A DNA stretch of 64,000 bases from Pseudomonas abieticivorans (GTDB lineage: Bacteria > Pseudomonadota > Gammaproteobacteria > Pseudomonadales > Pseudomonadaceae), in assembly GCF_023509015.1 (NCBI RefSeq), contig NZ_CP094975.1, positions 5,573,501-5,637,500 on the forward strand, in the 5' to 3' direction. A program made the position numbers and the translations under genes. Shown here one piece after another: positions 34,763 to 44,107 of the stretch (positions are counted from its first letter, which is position 1; the number at the start of each line of letters is the position of its first letter). The notes below the pieces were generated by a model. That model ran no database searches, had not been told where the DNA came from, and saw nothing but the letters and a program-made list of their open reading frames with translations.

Positions 34763-35385
34763 GCCTGGACATCGGCCGACCGGCCACTGCCAGCGAACTC
34801 AACCTGGTGCTGTGCCACACCTGCGGCCTGGCCTGCCCCGGCGACAGCCACCAGTGCCCGCGCTGCCAGGCCACCGTGCACGCGCGCAAGCCGCAAAGCC
34901 TGAGCCGCACCTGGGCGTTCCTGATCGCCAGCCTGATCTGCTACATCCCGGCTAACCTTTTGCCTGTGATGTACACCGACATTTTTGGCAGCGGCAGTGA
35001 AAACACCATCATGAGTGGGGTGATCGAGTTCTTCCAGGCGGGGGAATGGGACATCGCCCTGTTGATCTTCATCGCCAGCATCGCGGTGCCGTGCATCAAG
35101 TTCGTGGTGCTGGGCACCTTGCTCATCAGCTGCCAATTGCGCACCACCTGGGCCATGCGCGAGCGGGCCAAGCTTTACCGTTTTATCGAGATCATCGGCT
35201 ACTGGTCGATGCTCGACGTGCTGGTGGTGGCCCTGGTAGCGGCCCTGGTGCAGTTTCGTTCACTGAGCACGATCGACCCGCGCATGGGCATCCTGTTCTT
35301 CGGTTTGGTTGTGGTGCTCACCATGTTGGCTGCCATGAGTTTTGATCCCCGGCTTATCTGGGACGCAGAGGTTGAAGATGTCTGA
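34759..35385 (+). CDS. pqiA: PqiA-domain membrane protein, second half
   Basis: 208-aa paralogue of the preceding gene, with CHTC and CPRC near residues 19-41, then four membrane helices. Recognisable segments are IPANLLPVMYTDIFG and FIEIIGYWSMLDVLVVAL, typical of the second PqiA half. The start overlaps the stop of the first gene, and its own stop overlaps the MCE gene by eight bases, so the chain is translationally coupled. Confidence 0.88.
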   Translation: MSLDIGRPATASELNLVLCHTCGLACPGDSHQCPRCQATVHARKPQSLSRTWAFLIASLICYIPANLLPVMYTDIFGSGSENTIMSGVIEFFQAGEWDIALLIFIASIAVPCIKFVVLGTLLISCQLRTTWAMRERAKLYRFIEIIGYWSMLDVLVVALVAALVQFRSLSTIDPRMGILFFGLVVVLTMLAAMSFDPRLIWDAEVEDV

Positions 35386-37066
35386 TCATCCAGGTTCCAC
35401 CCCATCGCCGGCAGCGGGAACGCCAGCGGTCACCCGTCGGCGTTTCAACGTTTCGCTGGTGTGGCTGGTGCCCATCGTCGCGGCCGTGGTCGGGTTGTCG
35501 ATGGTGATTCACAACGCCATGTCGGCAGGGCCGCAGATCACCGTGACCTTCATCACGGCCCAGGGCCTTGAAGCGAACAAGACCGAGGTCAAGTACAAGA
35601 ACGTGGTGATCGGCAAGGTCAGCGCCATCAGCTTGAGCGATGACCGCAGCCATGTCAGCGCGACCATTGACCTTAACGAGTCGGCCCGGCCCTTTACCGC
35701 CGATGACTCGCGCTTCTGGGTGGTGCGCCCGCGCATTGGCGCTGGTGGTGTTTCGGGCGTCGACACCTTGCTGTCGGGGGCCTTCATCGGCGCCGACGCC
35801 GGGCGCTCGGATAAACAGAAAAAAAGCTTCAAGGGCCTGGAAAACCCGCCGCCGGTGAATTTTGGCGAGAAGGGCAAGCGCTTTACCCTGCACACCGACA
35901 CCCTGGGCTCGCTGGACATCGGCTCGCCGGTCTACTACCGGCGTATTCAGGTCGGCCAAGTGGTGGCCTACCGCCTGGCCGACGATGGCAAGGGCGTGGA
36001 CGTCGACATTTTCGTGCGTTCGCCCAACGACAAATTCGTGACCAGCGACTCGCGCTTCTGGAACGCCAGCGGCGTGGACGTGAGCCTGGGTGCCAATGGC
36101 CTCAAGGTGAACACCGAGTCGCTGTCGTCGATCATCTCCGGGGGCGTCGCCTTCATCGAGCCCACCTATAGCCCCAAACCGGTGCTGGCCGATGAAAACG
36201 CGACCTTCAACCTGTTCGCCGACCGCGACACCGCCCTGGCGCCGCCCGATGGCGAGCCGCGTTACATTCGCATGAGCTTCGACCAGAACCTGCGCGGCCT
36301 GGCCGTGGGAGCACCCGTGGAGTTCCTGGGCGTTAACCTGGGCCGCGTGGTGTCGGTGGACCTGGACTTCGACCAGAAAAACCAGGCCTTCCCAACCTTG
36401 GTTGGGGCAGTGATCTACCCGGCGCGCCTGGGCAAGGCCAACGACAAGCTGATGGCCCTGATGGGCGGCAAGCAAGACGATGCGGCTGCGGCGAAGATGA
36501 TGGCCGGCTTTATCAAGTCGGGCCTGCGTGCCCAGGCCAAAAGCGCCAACCTGCTGACCGGCCAGTTGTACATTTCGCTGGCCTTCGTGCCCGACGCCAA
36601 GCCGGTGGCTTTCGACGGCAGCATGCGCCCACTGAACATCCCCACCGTGCCGGGCAGCCTGGACAAACTGCAGGAACAACTGCAGCAGTTCGCCGACAAG
36701 CTGAGCAAGCTGCCGATCGACCAGATCGCCGCCAACCTCAATGGCAGCCTGGGTGAAATGCAGAAAACCCTCAAGCAGGTCAATGGCCAGGTACTGCCGC
36801 AAATGCGCGACGCCCTGGCACAAACCCAGAAAACCCTGGCCAGCGCCAACGACAGCTTTTCGGAGAACTCGCCGGAGCGCCAGCAACTGGGCCAGGCCAT
36901 GGATGAAGTGCAGCGCACCGCACGTTCGGTGCGGGTGTTGACCGACTTCCTCGGCCGCCACCCCGAAGCGCTGATCCGCGGCCGCACCAAGGATGGCCAG
37001 CCCGACGCCTTCCGCGGCACCTCAAACACTTCCCGTGAAACCGCCGAGCCGGAAACCCAGCCATGA
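35378..37066 (+). CDS. pqiB: PqiB: MCE-domain intermembrane transport protein
   Basis: 562-aa periplasmic protein anchored by one N-terminal helix (about residues 25-45, VSLVWLVPIVAAVVGLSMV). Three MCE/MlaD domains follow (about 48-140, 160-250, 285-400), then a long alpha-helical C-terminus (about 430-530) that in E. coli PqiB forms a needle-like hydrophobic channel. The slightly greater length than E. coli PqiB lies in the C-terminal tail. Start at 35378 is chosen for the overlap with the previous gene and the N-terminal anchor. Confidence 0.92.
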   Translation: MSDHPGSTPSPAAGTPAVTRRRFNVSLVWLVPIVAAVVGLSMVIHNAMSAGPQITVTFITAQGLEANKTEVKYKNVVIGKVSAISLSDDRSHVSATIDLNESARPFTADDSRFWVVRPRIGAGGVSGVDTLLSGAFIGADAGRSDKQKKSFKGLENPPPVNFGEKGKRFTLHTDTLGSLDIGSPVYYRRIQVGQVVAYRLADDGKGVDVDIFVRSPNDKFVTSDSRFWNASGVDVSLGANGLKVNTESLSSIISGGVAFIEPTYSPKPVLADENATFNLFADRDTALAPPDGEPRYIRMSFDQNLRGLAVGAPVEFLGVNLGRVVSVDLDFDQKNQAFPTLVGAVIYPARLGKANDKLMALMGGKQDDAAAAKMMAGFIKSGLRAQAKSANLLTGQLYISLAFVPDAKPVAFDGSMRPLNIPTVPGSLDKLQEQLQQFADKLSKLPIDQIAANLNGSLGEMQKTLKQVNGQVLPQMRDALAQTQKTLASANDSFSENSPERQQLGQAMDEVQRTARSVRVLTDFLGRHPEALIRGRTKDGQPDAFRGTSNTSRETAEPETQP

Positions 37067-37665
37067 ACCTACGCACTTTGGCCCTGGCCGCCCCCTTGTT
37101 GCTGACCGCCTGCAGCTCGGTACCCACGCATTACTACACCCTGGTGCCCACCGCGCCGCAAACCCAGGCGCAGGTGACCCCCGCGCCGTTCCAGTTCCAG
37201 TTGCTGTCGGTGCGCATGCCAGTGCAGGCGGACCAGCCGCAACTGGTGGTGCGTGAAAGCACCGGCCAACTGGCGATCCTGGAAAACGAACGCTGGAGTG
37301 CACCCCTGGCCGACGAGTTCAACGACGCCCTGGCCACCCAGTTGGAACAGCAACTGGGCACCCGCGACCTGTCCAGCCTGCCCAAGGACACCAGCCGCCC
37401 ACTGCTGACGCTTCAGGCCGACGTGCGCCGCTTCGACTCGATCCCCGGCAACTACGCGCTGATCGACGTGGTCTGGAACCTGAGCCAGCGCGACGAAGGC
37501 CAGAAACGCCGCAGCCTGACCTGCAGCACCCAACTGCGCCAACAGGCCGGCACCGACCTGGCCAGTGTGGTGCAAGCGCATCAGCAGTTGATTGGCAAGC
37601 TGGCCAAGACGATTGCGGGCACGGCGCGGGCTTGGTCGGCGCAGCCGTCCACCGGTTGCCCATAA
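37063..37665 (+). CDS. pqiC: PqiC: outer-membrane lipoprotein of the Pqi system
   Basis: 200-aa lipoprotein: signal peptide ending in the lipobox LLTAC (Cys16), then a DUF330/ABC-type transport auxiliary domain with YYTLVPTAPQ near the N-terminus. E. coli PqiC forms a ring at the outer membrane that docks PqiB. Overlaps pqiB by four bases, closing the operon. Confidence 0.9.
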   Translation: MNLRTLALAAPLLLTACSSVPTHYYTLVPTAPQTQAQVTPAPFQFQLLSVRMPVQADQPQLVVRESTGQLAILENERWSAPLADEFNDALATQLEQQLGTRDLSSLPKDTSRPLLTLQADVRRFDSIPGNYALIDVVWNLSQRDEGQKRRSLTCSTQLRQQAGTDLASVVQAHQQLIGKLAKTIAGTARAWSAQPSTGCP

Positions 37666-37716
37666 TCCGCCGCCCCTATCGCTCCCGGGTAAATCCTGCA
37701 GGATTGGCCCGAGCCC

Positions 37717-37802
37717 GTAGGAGCGGATTCATCCGCGAATAACGCACCGGTGATCCTCCAGATAAACCGCAGCGGCGTTTTCGCGGATGAATCCGCTCCT
37801 AC
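37717..37802. repeat. REP doublet after pqiC
   Basis: GTAGGAGCGGATTCATCC...GCGAA and its inverse enclose about 40 bp. With the flanking AT-rich DNA (TATATAAATATCTAG, 37835-37850) this fills the 228-bp gap before the ene-reductase. Confidence 0.88.
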
Positions 37803-37893
37803 AGAGGTTAGGTTTTATTTCTAGGTATTGAGATATATAAATATCTAGTTTAAGGTGCGCACCTCATCCGCACCCCCCAAGGTATTCCCCCGC

Positions 37894-39018
37894 GTGAAAA
37901 ACTCCCCGCTGTTCAACACCGCCCGCCTGGGTCCCTTCACCCTGAAAAACAGCATCGTGCTGCCGCCCCTGACCCGCTCGCGCAGCAGCCAGCCCGGCAA
38001 CATCCCCAATGACCTGATGGCCACCTACTACCGTCAGCGCAGCGGCGCCGGGTTCATGGTGACCGAGGGTACCCAGATCGAACCGCGTGGCCAGGGCTAC
38101 GCCTGGACGCCGGGCATCCACAGTGCCGAGCAGGTGGCCGGCTGGCGCAAGGTTACCGAGGCGGTGCACGCTCAGGGCGGGGTGATCTTCGCCCAGCTGT
38201 GGCATGTGGGCCGGGTCTCGCACACCTCGTTGCAGCCTGGCGGTGCGGCGCCGGTGGCGCCTTCGGCAATTGCCGCGCAGAACGTCAGCGTGTTTGTCGA
38301 AACCGGGCCAGGCACCGGTGCGTTGAGCGCGCCGTCGCAACCGCGCGCCTTAAGCCGTGAAGAGATTGGCGAACTGGTCCAGTTCTACGCCCAGGCCGCG
38401 CGCAATGCAGTGGCGGCGGGCTTCGATGGGGTCGAGATTCATTGCGCCAACGGCTACTTGATCAACCAGTTCATCTCGGCCCACAGCAACCAGCGTGACG
38501 ACGAATATGGTGGTTCGTTGGCCAATCGGCTGCGGTTTCTGCGCGAAGTGACCCAGGCTGTAGCCGATGTGGTGGGCAAGGACCACGTCGGCGTGCGTTT
38601 TTCGCCACTGTTCGAGAGCACCGAGGAGGCCCGTGTTTACCTGGGCCTGGTCGAGGAGGACCCACGGCACACCTACCTGGAAGCGATCAAGGTGCTTGAA
38701 GGCATCGGCATCGCCTACCTGTCGATCGCCGAAGCCGACTGGGACAGCGCGCCCGAGCTGCCGCAAGCCTTCCGCGCCGCAGTGCGCCAGGCCTTCAGTG
38801 GCGCGATCATCTACGCCGGCAAATACACCGCCGAACGGGGCAACCGGGTGCTGGAAGCAGGGTGGGGCGACCTGATCGCCTTCGGTCGGCCGTTCATTGC
38901 CAACCCCGATTTGCCCGAGCGCATTGCCCGTGGCCTGCCGTTCAATGCGCTGGAGGCGGCAAGCATGTACGGTGGCACGGCCAAGGGTTATATAGACTAC
39001 CCGGTCTACGAAGGCTGA
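37894..39018 (+). CDS. Old-yellow-enzyme family ene-reductase (NemA-like)
   Basis: FMN-dependent NAD(P)H alkene reductase acting on activated C=C bonds and nitro compounds (NemA/XenB group). About 374 aa from the GTG at 37894, where AAGG lies upstream; a GTG 13 codons earlier is also possible. PLTRSRS near residue 26, the substrate-binding His/Asn pair in EIHCANGYLINQF, NQRDDEYGGSLANR and the C-terminal FGRPFIANPDLPER are diagnostic. An ArsR-type regulator gene follows after 60 bp, the common pairing for reactive-electrophile sensing. Confidence 0.85.
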   Translation: MKNSPLFNTARLGPFTLKNSIVLPPLTRSRSSQPGNIPNDLMATYYRQRSGAGFMVTEGTQIEPRGQGYAWTPGIHSAEQVAGWRKVTEAVHAQGGVIFAQLWHVGRVSHTSLQPGGAAPVAPSAIAAQNVSVFVETGPGTGALSAPSQPRALSREEIGELVQFYAQAARNAVAAGFDGVEIHCANGYLINQFISAHSNQRDDEYGGSLANRLRFLREVTQAVADVVGKDHVGVRFSPLFESTEEARVYLGLVEEDPRHTYLEAIKVLEGIGIAYLSIAEADWDSAPELPQAFRAAVRQAFSGAIIYAGKYTAERGNRVLEAGWGDLIAFGRPFIANPDLPERIARGLPFNALEAASMYGGTAKGYIDYPVYEG

Positions 39019-39078
39019 CAAAGGCTGCACGCCAGGCGCAAGTGTCGTAAAATCGCGAAAACTCACCTGCAGTGATCT

Positions 39079-39384
39079 ATGAGCATCGATATCAGCGAAG
39101 CCTTGAAGGCCCTCGACAACCCCACCCGCCTGGCGATCCTTGGCTGGCTTAAGGAACCCCGCACGCATTTCCCCGAGCAGGAACGCAACCCTGACGAAGT
39201 GGGGGTGTGCGTGAGCATCATCCAGGCCCGGGCCAACCTGTCGCAATCGACGGTGTCGCTGTACCTCAGTGCCTTGCAGCGGGCGCAGTTGGTGACCTCC
39301 CAGCGCATCGGGCCCTGGACCTATTACAAACGCGACGAAAAAAACATCGAAGCGTTCCAAGTGGCGCTGCGCGCGTTGATCTGA
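39079..39384 (+). CDS. ArsR-family regulator
   Basis: 101-aa winged-helix repressor, with ALDNPTRLAILGWLKEP at the N-terminus and the recognition helix LSQSTVSLYLSALQRAQLV (about residues 56-74). It has a single cysteine (GVCVS, about residue 46), which could serve as a redox or electrophile sensor; no metal-binding CxC motif is present. Located 60 bp after the ene-reductase on the same strand, so it probably controls that gene. Target and ligand are inferred. Confidence 0.82.
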   Translation: MSIDISEALKALDNPTRLAILGWLKEPRTHFPEQERNPDEVGVCVSIIQARANLSQSTVSLYLSALQRAQLVTSQRIGPWTYYKRDEKNIEAFQVALRALI

Positions 39385-39607
39385 CCCCCGGCCCTCACCC
39401 TTGCGCCAGCGCAGGTGAGGGCGGCCCGTCATCACCCCCGGTGATGCCACCCCATCGCCAATACCCAGCATGCTTACCTGCCACGCCTCCAAGGGTTATC
39501 ACATCCGTGTTAGCTGTCGTTTTCCTGTGCCCGCGATAAAAACTCGTGTTGCACTTGTTCCGCACTGCGGAATATAGTTTTGAAAACAACAAGCCAGGAT
39601 GATCCTC

Positions 39608-41716
39608 ATGAGTATGGCTGTGCGCTACGTGGTGCAAGACGAATTGGCCCTGATCACGGTCGATAACCCACCGGTCAATGCCCTGGGGCATGCGGTACGC
39701 AGCGGTTTGCTGCAGGCGATCAGCGACGCCGAGGGCGACCCGGCGGTGCGGGCCATTGTGCTGACTTGCGCCGGGCGCACGTTCATGGCCGGGGCCGACA
39801 TCAAGGAGTTCGGCCTGCCCCCCCAAGAGCCGTCGCTGCCGGTGGTGGTGCAACGCATTGAAGACTGCAGCAAACCCAGTGTCGCGGTATTGCACGGCAC
39901 TGCGCTGGGCGGTGGCCTGGAGGTGGCGCTCAGTTGCCATTATCGGATTGCCCGCCAAGACGCGCAGATCGGCCTGCCAGAGGTGAAGATCGGCCTGTTG
40001 CCCGGTGCCGGCGGTACCCAGCGTGTGCCGCGCCTGGCCGGGGTGGCCAAGGCGCTGGAGATGATCGTCAGCGGTGCGCCCATCGGTGCACCAGACGCCC
40101 TGGCCCATGGCCTGATCGACGAGCTGTGCGAAGGCGACCTGCAACAGGCCGGCATCAATTTCGCCCGGCGCTTGCTCAAGGATGGCCGCGGCGTGCGCCG
40201 CAGTGGCGAGCAAACGGCGGCCCTGGCCCAGGGCGACAACGCCGCATTGATCCAGGCCAAGCGGGCCGAGGTGCACACGCGCAGCCCGGGCCTGTTTTCG
40301 CCGCCACGCTGCATCGACGCCGTCGAGGCCGCGACCCAGTTGCCCCTCGCGCAGGGCCTGGTCCGCGAGCGCGAACTGTTTCAGCAATGCCTGGAGTCGC
40401 CCCAGCGCGCGGCCCTGATCCACGCGTTTTTCGCCGAGCGCCAGGCGGCCAAGGTCAATGGCCTGGCGGCCGATACGCCTACCCGCAACATTGAGCAGGC
40501 CGCGGTGATTGGCGGCGGCACCATGGGCGTGGGCATCGCCTTGTGCTTTGCCAATGTCGGCATCCCGGTCAAGTTGCTTGAAGTCGATGGCCAAGCCCTG
40601 GACCGTGCCCTGCAACGGGCCCGCGACACCTATGCCAGCAGCGTCAAGCGCGGCAGCCTGAGCCAGGCCGGCATGGACCAGCGCCTGGCGTTGCTCAGTG
40701 GCACCACCCAGTACAGCGACCTGGCCCAGGTGGACGTGGTGATCGAGGCAGTGTTCGAAGAGCTGGGCGTCAAGCGCCAAGTGTTCGAGCAGCTCGACAA
40801 GGTGTGCAAGCCGGGCGCGATACTGGCCTCCAACACCTCCACCCTGGACCTTAACGCCATTGCCGCCTTCACCGGGCGCCCGGAAGACGTGGTCGGCCTG
40901 CACTTTTTCAGCCCGGCCAACGTGATGCGGCTGCTGGAGGTGGTACGCGGCCAGCAAACCAGCGACACCGTGCTGGCCAGCGCCATGGCCTTGGGCAAGC
41001 GCTTGAAAAAAATCTCGGTGGTGGTCGGGGTGTGCGATGGCTTCGTCGGCAACCGCATGCTGTTCCAGTACGGCCGTGAAAGCGAGTGCCTGCTGGAGGA
41101 GGGCGCCCGGCCCGAGCAGGTCGACGGCGCGCTGCAAGGCTTTGGCATGGCCATGGGCCCGCTGGCAGTGCGCGACCTGTCGGGGCTGGATATCGGCCTG
41201 GCGATTCGCAACCGCAAGCGCCCGACCCTGGCGCCAGAATACGCGCTGCCTAACCTGCTCGATCAACTCTGCGCCGCCGGCATGCTGGGGCAAAAAACCG
41301 GTGCCGGCTTCTACCGCTATGAAGCCGGCTCGCGCACACCATTGCCGAACCCGGCGTTGCTGGAATTGCTGCCTCAGGGCGCCACCGCGCCCAGCACCGA
41401 ACAGATATTGGAGCGCACCCTGTACGCGCTGATCAACGAAGGCGCGAAGATCCTGCAAGAGGGCATTGCCCAGCGGGCCAGCGACATCGACGTGATCTAC
41501 CTGAACGGCTACGGCTTCCCAGCCTTTCGCGGGGGGCCGATGTTCTACGCTGACCAGGTGGGCCTTGCCACGGTGCTGGCCAAGGTCCGTGAATTTCATC
41601 AACGCCTGGGGGCCTGGTGGCAACCTGCGCCTCTGCTCGAACAACTGGCTGCACAAGGCCGCACCTTCAGTGAATGGGAGACCGGTGACATGAACAACAA
41701 CAAGGACAAGCCATGA
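39608..41716 (+). CDS. Enoyl-CoA hydratase / 3-hydroxyacyl-CoA dehydrogenase (PimF/FadB-like)
   Basis: 702-aa two-domain beta-oxidation enzyme. The N-terminal crotonase domain (about 1-190) has an oxyanion-hole segment GADIKEFGLP and PEVKIGLLPGAGGTQRVPR. The NAD-binding domain begins AAVIGGGTMGVGIALCFANV (about residue 298), followed by the hydroxyacyl-CoA dehydrogenase C-terminal repeats (GFVGNRM and DVIYLNGYGFPAFRGGP). The domain order is that of peroxisomal-type bifunctional proteins and PimF. AGGA eight bases before 39608 supports that start over the ATG three codons earlier. First gene of a tight operon with two acyl-CoA dehydrogenases; no thiolase is adjacent. Confidence 0.87.
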   Translation: MSMAVRYVVQDELALITVDNPPVNALGHAVRSGLLQAISDAEGDPAVRAIVLTCAGRTFMAGADIKEFGLPPQEPSLPVVVQRIEDCSKPSVAVLHGTALGGGLEVALSCHYRIARQDAQIGLPEVKIGLLPGAGGTQRVPRLAGVAKALEMIVSGAPIGAPDALAHGLIDELCEGDLQQAGINFARRLLKDGRGVRRSGEQTAALAQGDNAALIQAKRAEVHTRSPGLFSPPRCIDAVEAATQLPLAQGLVRERELFQQCLESPQRAALIHAFFAERQAAKVNGLAADTPTRNIEQAAVIGGGTMGVGIALCFANVGIPVKLLEVDGQALDRALQRARDTYASSVKRGSLSQAGMDQRLALLSGTTQYSDLAQVDVVIEAVFEELGVKRQVFEQLDKVCKPGAILASNTSTLDLNAIAAFTGRPEDVVGLHFFSPANVMRLLEVVRGQQTSDTVLASAMALGKRLKKISVVVGVCDGFVGNRMLFQYGRESECLLEEGARPEQVDGALQGFGMAMGPLAVRDLSGLDIGLAIRNRKRPTLAPEYALPNLLDQLCAAGMLGQKTGAGFYRYEAGSRTPLPNPALLELLPQGATAPSTEQILERTLYALINEGAKILQEGIAQRASDIDVIYLNGYGFPAFRGGPMFYADQVGLATVLAKVREFHQRLGAWWQPAPLLEQLAAQGRTFSEWETGDMNNNKDKP

Positions 41717-42909
41717 ACATCAACTACACCCCCGAGGAGCTTGCCTTTCGTGATGAGGTACGGGCTTTCCTGAGCGCCGAATTACCGGCCGATATCGCCG
41801 CCAAGGTTCGCCTGGGCAAAAACCTGTCCAAGGAAGATCACCAGCGCTGGCAGCGCACCGTTTCAAAAAGGGGCTGGTACGCACCCGGTTGGCCGGTGGA
41901 ACTGGGCGGCGTCGAATGGACGGCGGTCGAGAAACACATCGTCGACGAGGAGTTCGCTGACTTCGGCGCGCCACGCCAAGTGCCGTTCGGGGTGAACATG
42001 GTGGCCCCGGTGATCATCAAGTTCGGCACCGAGCAGCAAAAAGACCATTACCTGCCGCGCATTCTCAGTGGCGAAGACTGGTGGTGCCAGGGCTACTCCG
42101 AGCCCGGCGCCGGCTCTGACCTGGCCTCGCTGAAAACCCGCGCGGTGCGTGACGGCGATCATTACATCGTCAATGGCCAGAAGACCTGGACCACCCTGGG
42201 CCAGCACGCCAACATGATTTTCTGCCTGGTGCGCACCGACCCCGAAGCACAACAGCAGCGCGGCATCTCGTTCCTGCTGATCGACATGCAAAGCCCCGGT
42301 ATCACCGTGCGCCCGATCATCACCCTGGACGGTGACCACGAGGTCAACGAGGTGTTCTTCGACAACGTCAAGGTGCCGGTCGAAAACCTGGTGGGCGAAG
42401 AGAACAAGGGCTGGACTTGCGCCAAGTACCTGCTGACCCACGAACGCACCGGCCTGGCTGGCATTGGCGGCTCCAAGGCTGCGCTCAAGCACCTCAAGGC
42501 CATCGCCGCCAAGGAGCTGAGCGAGGGCAAGCCATTGCTCGACGACCCGTTGTTCCGCGCGCAAATCGCGGAGGTGGAAATGCAATTGCGCTCCATCGAA
42601 ATCAGCACCCTGCGCATCGTTGCCGCAGCCGCCCACGGCGGTGTGCCGGGCACCGAAAGTTCGATCCTGAAAATCAAGGGCACCGAGATCCGCCAGGCCA
42701 TTACCCACCTGCTGCGCAAAGTGGTCGGCCCCTATGCCTTGCCCGCCCTGGAAGAAGAGCTGGAGCTGGCCTATGAAGGTGAGTTGCTGCACGCCGACTA
42801 CAGCGCGGCACTGGCCGGCACCTACTTCAACATGCGCAAGCTGTCGATCTTCGGCGGCTCCAACGAAATCCAGAAGAACATCGTCACCAAGATGATCCTC
42901 GAGCTGTAA
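41713..42909 (+). CDS. Acyl-CoA dehydrogenase, large subunit (PimC-like)
   Basis: 398-aa FAD flavoenzyme. GYSEPGAGSDLASLKTRA and NGQKTWTTLGQHANM form the FAD/substrate region (about residues 130-165), and the C-terminus reads IFGGSNEIQKNI. The usual C-terminal catalytic Glu position (YEGT in MCAD) is Gly here, but a Glu occurs in LLTHERTGLAG (about residue 243), the isovaleryl-CoA-dehydrogenase-like location. Similar to pimeloyl-CoA dehydrogenase large subunits. Translationally coupled to the upstream gene by ATGA. Confidence 0.86.
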   Translation: MNINYTPEELAFRDEVRAFLSAELPADIAAKVRLGKNLSKEDHQRWQRTVSKRGWYAPGWPVELGGVEWTAVEKHIVDEEFADFGAPRQVPFGVNMVAPVIIKFGTEQQKDHYLPRILSGEDWWCQGYSEPGAGSDLASLKTRAVRDGDHYIVNGQKTWTTLGQHANMIFCLVRTDPEAQQQRGISFLLIDMQSPGITVRPIITLDGDHEVNEVFFDNVKVPVENLVGEENKGWTCAKYLLTHERTGLAGIGGSKAALKHLKAIAAKELSEGKPLLDDPLFRAQIAEVEMQLRSIEISTLRIVAAAAHGGVPGTESSILKIKGTEIRQAITHLLRKVVGPYALPALEEELELAYEGELLHADYSAALAGTYFNMRKLSIFGGSNEIQKNIVTKMILEL

Positions 42910-42921
42910 GGAGCACACCCC

Positions 42922-44064
42922 ATGGACTTCAAATTGACCGAAGAGCAGCAGATGCTGCAAGACACCGCCGCCAGGCTGGTGCGCGATGTGTACAGCTTCG
43001 AGAAACGTCAGCAACTGGCTGAGTCGCCGCTGGGTTTCAGTGCACCGTTCTGGGCACAACTGGGTGAACTGGGGCTGACCTCGGTGCCCTTTGCCGAAGC
43101 CTATGGCGGCTTTGGGGGTGGCAGCGTCGAGACCATGCTGGTGATGACCGAACTGGGCCGCGTGCTCAGCCTGGAACCCTACCTGCATTCGGTGATCTAC
43201 GCTGGCGGCCTGGTGCAGCAGTTGGGCACCGAGCAGCAGAAGGATGCGCTGCTGGGCGAGGTCGCCACTGCCCAGTTGCAACTGGCGGTGGCCTTCGAAG
43301 AAGCGCAAAGTCATTACCACCTCAACGACGTGCACACCCGCGCCGCCGGCGAGCAGGGCGGGTATCGGCTGAGCGGTCGCAAGGCCGTGGTGATTGGCGG
43401 CCACAGTGCCGACAAGATCCTGGTCAGCGCCCGTACCAGCGGCCAGGAACGCGACGAGCATGGCATCAGCCTGTTCCTGGTAGACCCCCAGGCCCAGGGT
43501 GTAACGCGCCGCAGCTACTCGAACATCGATGGCCCGAAAGCCTGCGACCTGTTCCTGGACAATGTCTTCGTGCCTGCGGACCAGGTACTGGGCCACATCG
43601 GCGAAGCCCTGCCGGCACTGCGTTACCAGCAAGGCCGTGCCATTGCCGCGCAGTGCGCCGAAGCCCTGGGCAACATGCAGGAAGCCTGCGACCTGACCCT
43701 GGACTACCTGAAAACCCGCAAGCAGTTCGGCGTGGAAATCGGCAAGTTCCAGGCCTTGCAGCACCGCATGGTGGACATGCGCACCGAGCTTGAACAGGCC
43801 ACCTCCATGGCCATCCTGGCCGCGTGCGTGGCCGATGAGCCGGACAGCGTGGAGCGCAGCCGCACGTTGGCCAACGCCAAATTCATCTGCAGCCGCGCCG
43901 GGCGCTTCATTGCCGAGGAGGCGATCCAGTTGCACGGCGGCATCGGCATGACCTGGGAATACGTGCTGGCGCACCACGCCAAGCGCCTGGTGATGATGAG
44001 CCACCAGTTTGGCGATGATGACTTTCACTTGAAGGTGTATGCCGACTTGCTGGAAGTCGCCTGA
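42922..44064 (+). CDS. Acyl-CoA dehydrogenase, small subunit (PimD-like)
   Basis: 380-aa acyl-CoA dehydrogenase homologue, 12 bp after its partner and with GGAG before the ATG. It retains the fold landmarks (GGFGGGSVETMLVMTELG, LDYLKTRKQFGVEIGKFQA and IQLHGGIGMTWEY) but shows no Glu at the position matching THERTG of the large subunit (RYQQGRA instead) and no YEGT motif. This suggests a non-catalytic or FAD-binding partner in a heteromeric enzyme, as in PimC/PimD or mycobacterial heteromeric dehydrogenases. The pairing is inferred from adjacency and residues. Confidence 0.84.
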   Translation: MDFKLTEEQQMLQDTAARLVRDVYSFEKRQQLAESPLGFSAPFWAQLGELGLTSVPFAEAYGGFGGGSVETMLVMTELGRVLSLEPYLHSVIYAGGLVQQLGTEQQKDALLGEVATAQLQLAVAFEEAQSHYHLNDVHTRAAGEQGGYRLSGRKAVVIGGHSADKILVSARTSGQERDEHGISLFLVDPQAQGVTRRSYSNIDGPKACDLFLDNVFVPADQVLGHIGEALPALRYQQGRAIAAQCAEALGNMQEACDLTLDYLKTRKQFGVEIGKFQALQHRMVDMRTELEQATSMAILAACVADEPDSVERSRTLANAKFICSRAGRFIAEEAIQLHGGIGMTWEYVLAHHAKRLVMMSHQFGDDDFHLKVYADLLEVA

Positions 44065-44068
44065 CCGA

Positions 44069-44104
44069 CGCTCCCCCCCGATGTGCCTACAGCGGGGGGG
44101 AGCG
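44069..44104. terminator. Hairpin between convergent acyl-CoA dehydrogenase and IclR genes
   Basis: CGCTCCCCCCC pairs perfectly with GGGGGGGAGCG across a 14-nt loop, four bases after one stop and three bases before the other. Probably a shared bidirectional terminator, without a clear T-run. Confidence 0.6.
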
Positions 44105-44107
44105 GGC

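Noticed and set aside
39395..41656. Open frame of about 750 codons antisense to the hydratase/dehydrogenase gene
   Set aside because: No start signal or recognisable domain; mirrors a clear two-domain gene on the other strand.
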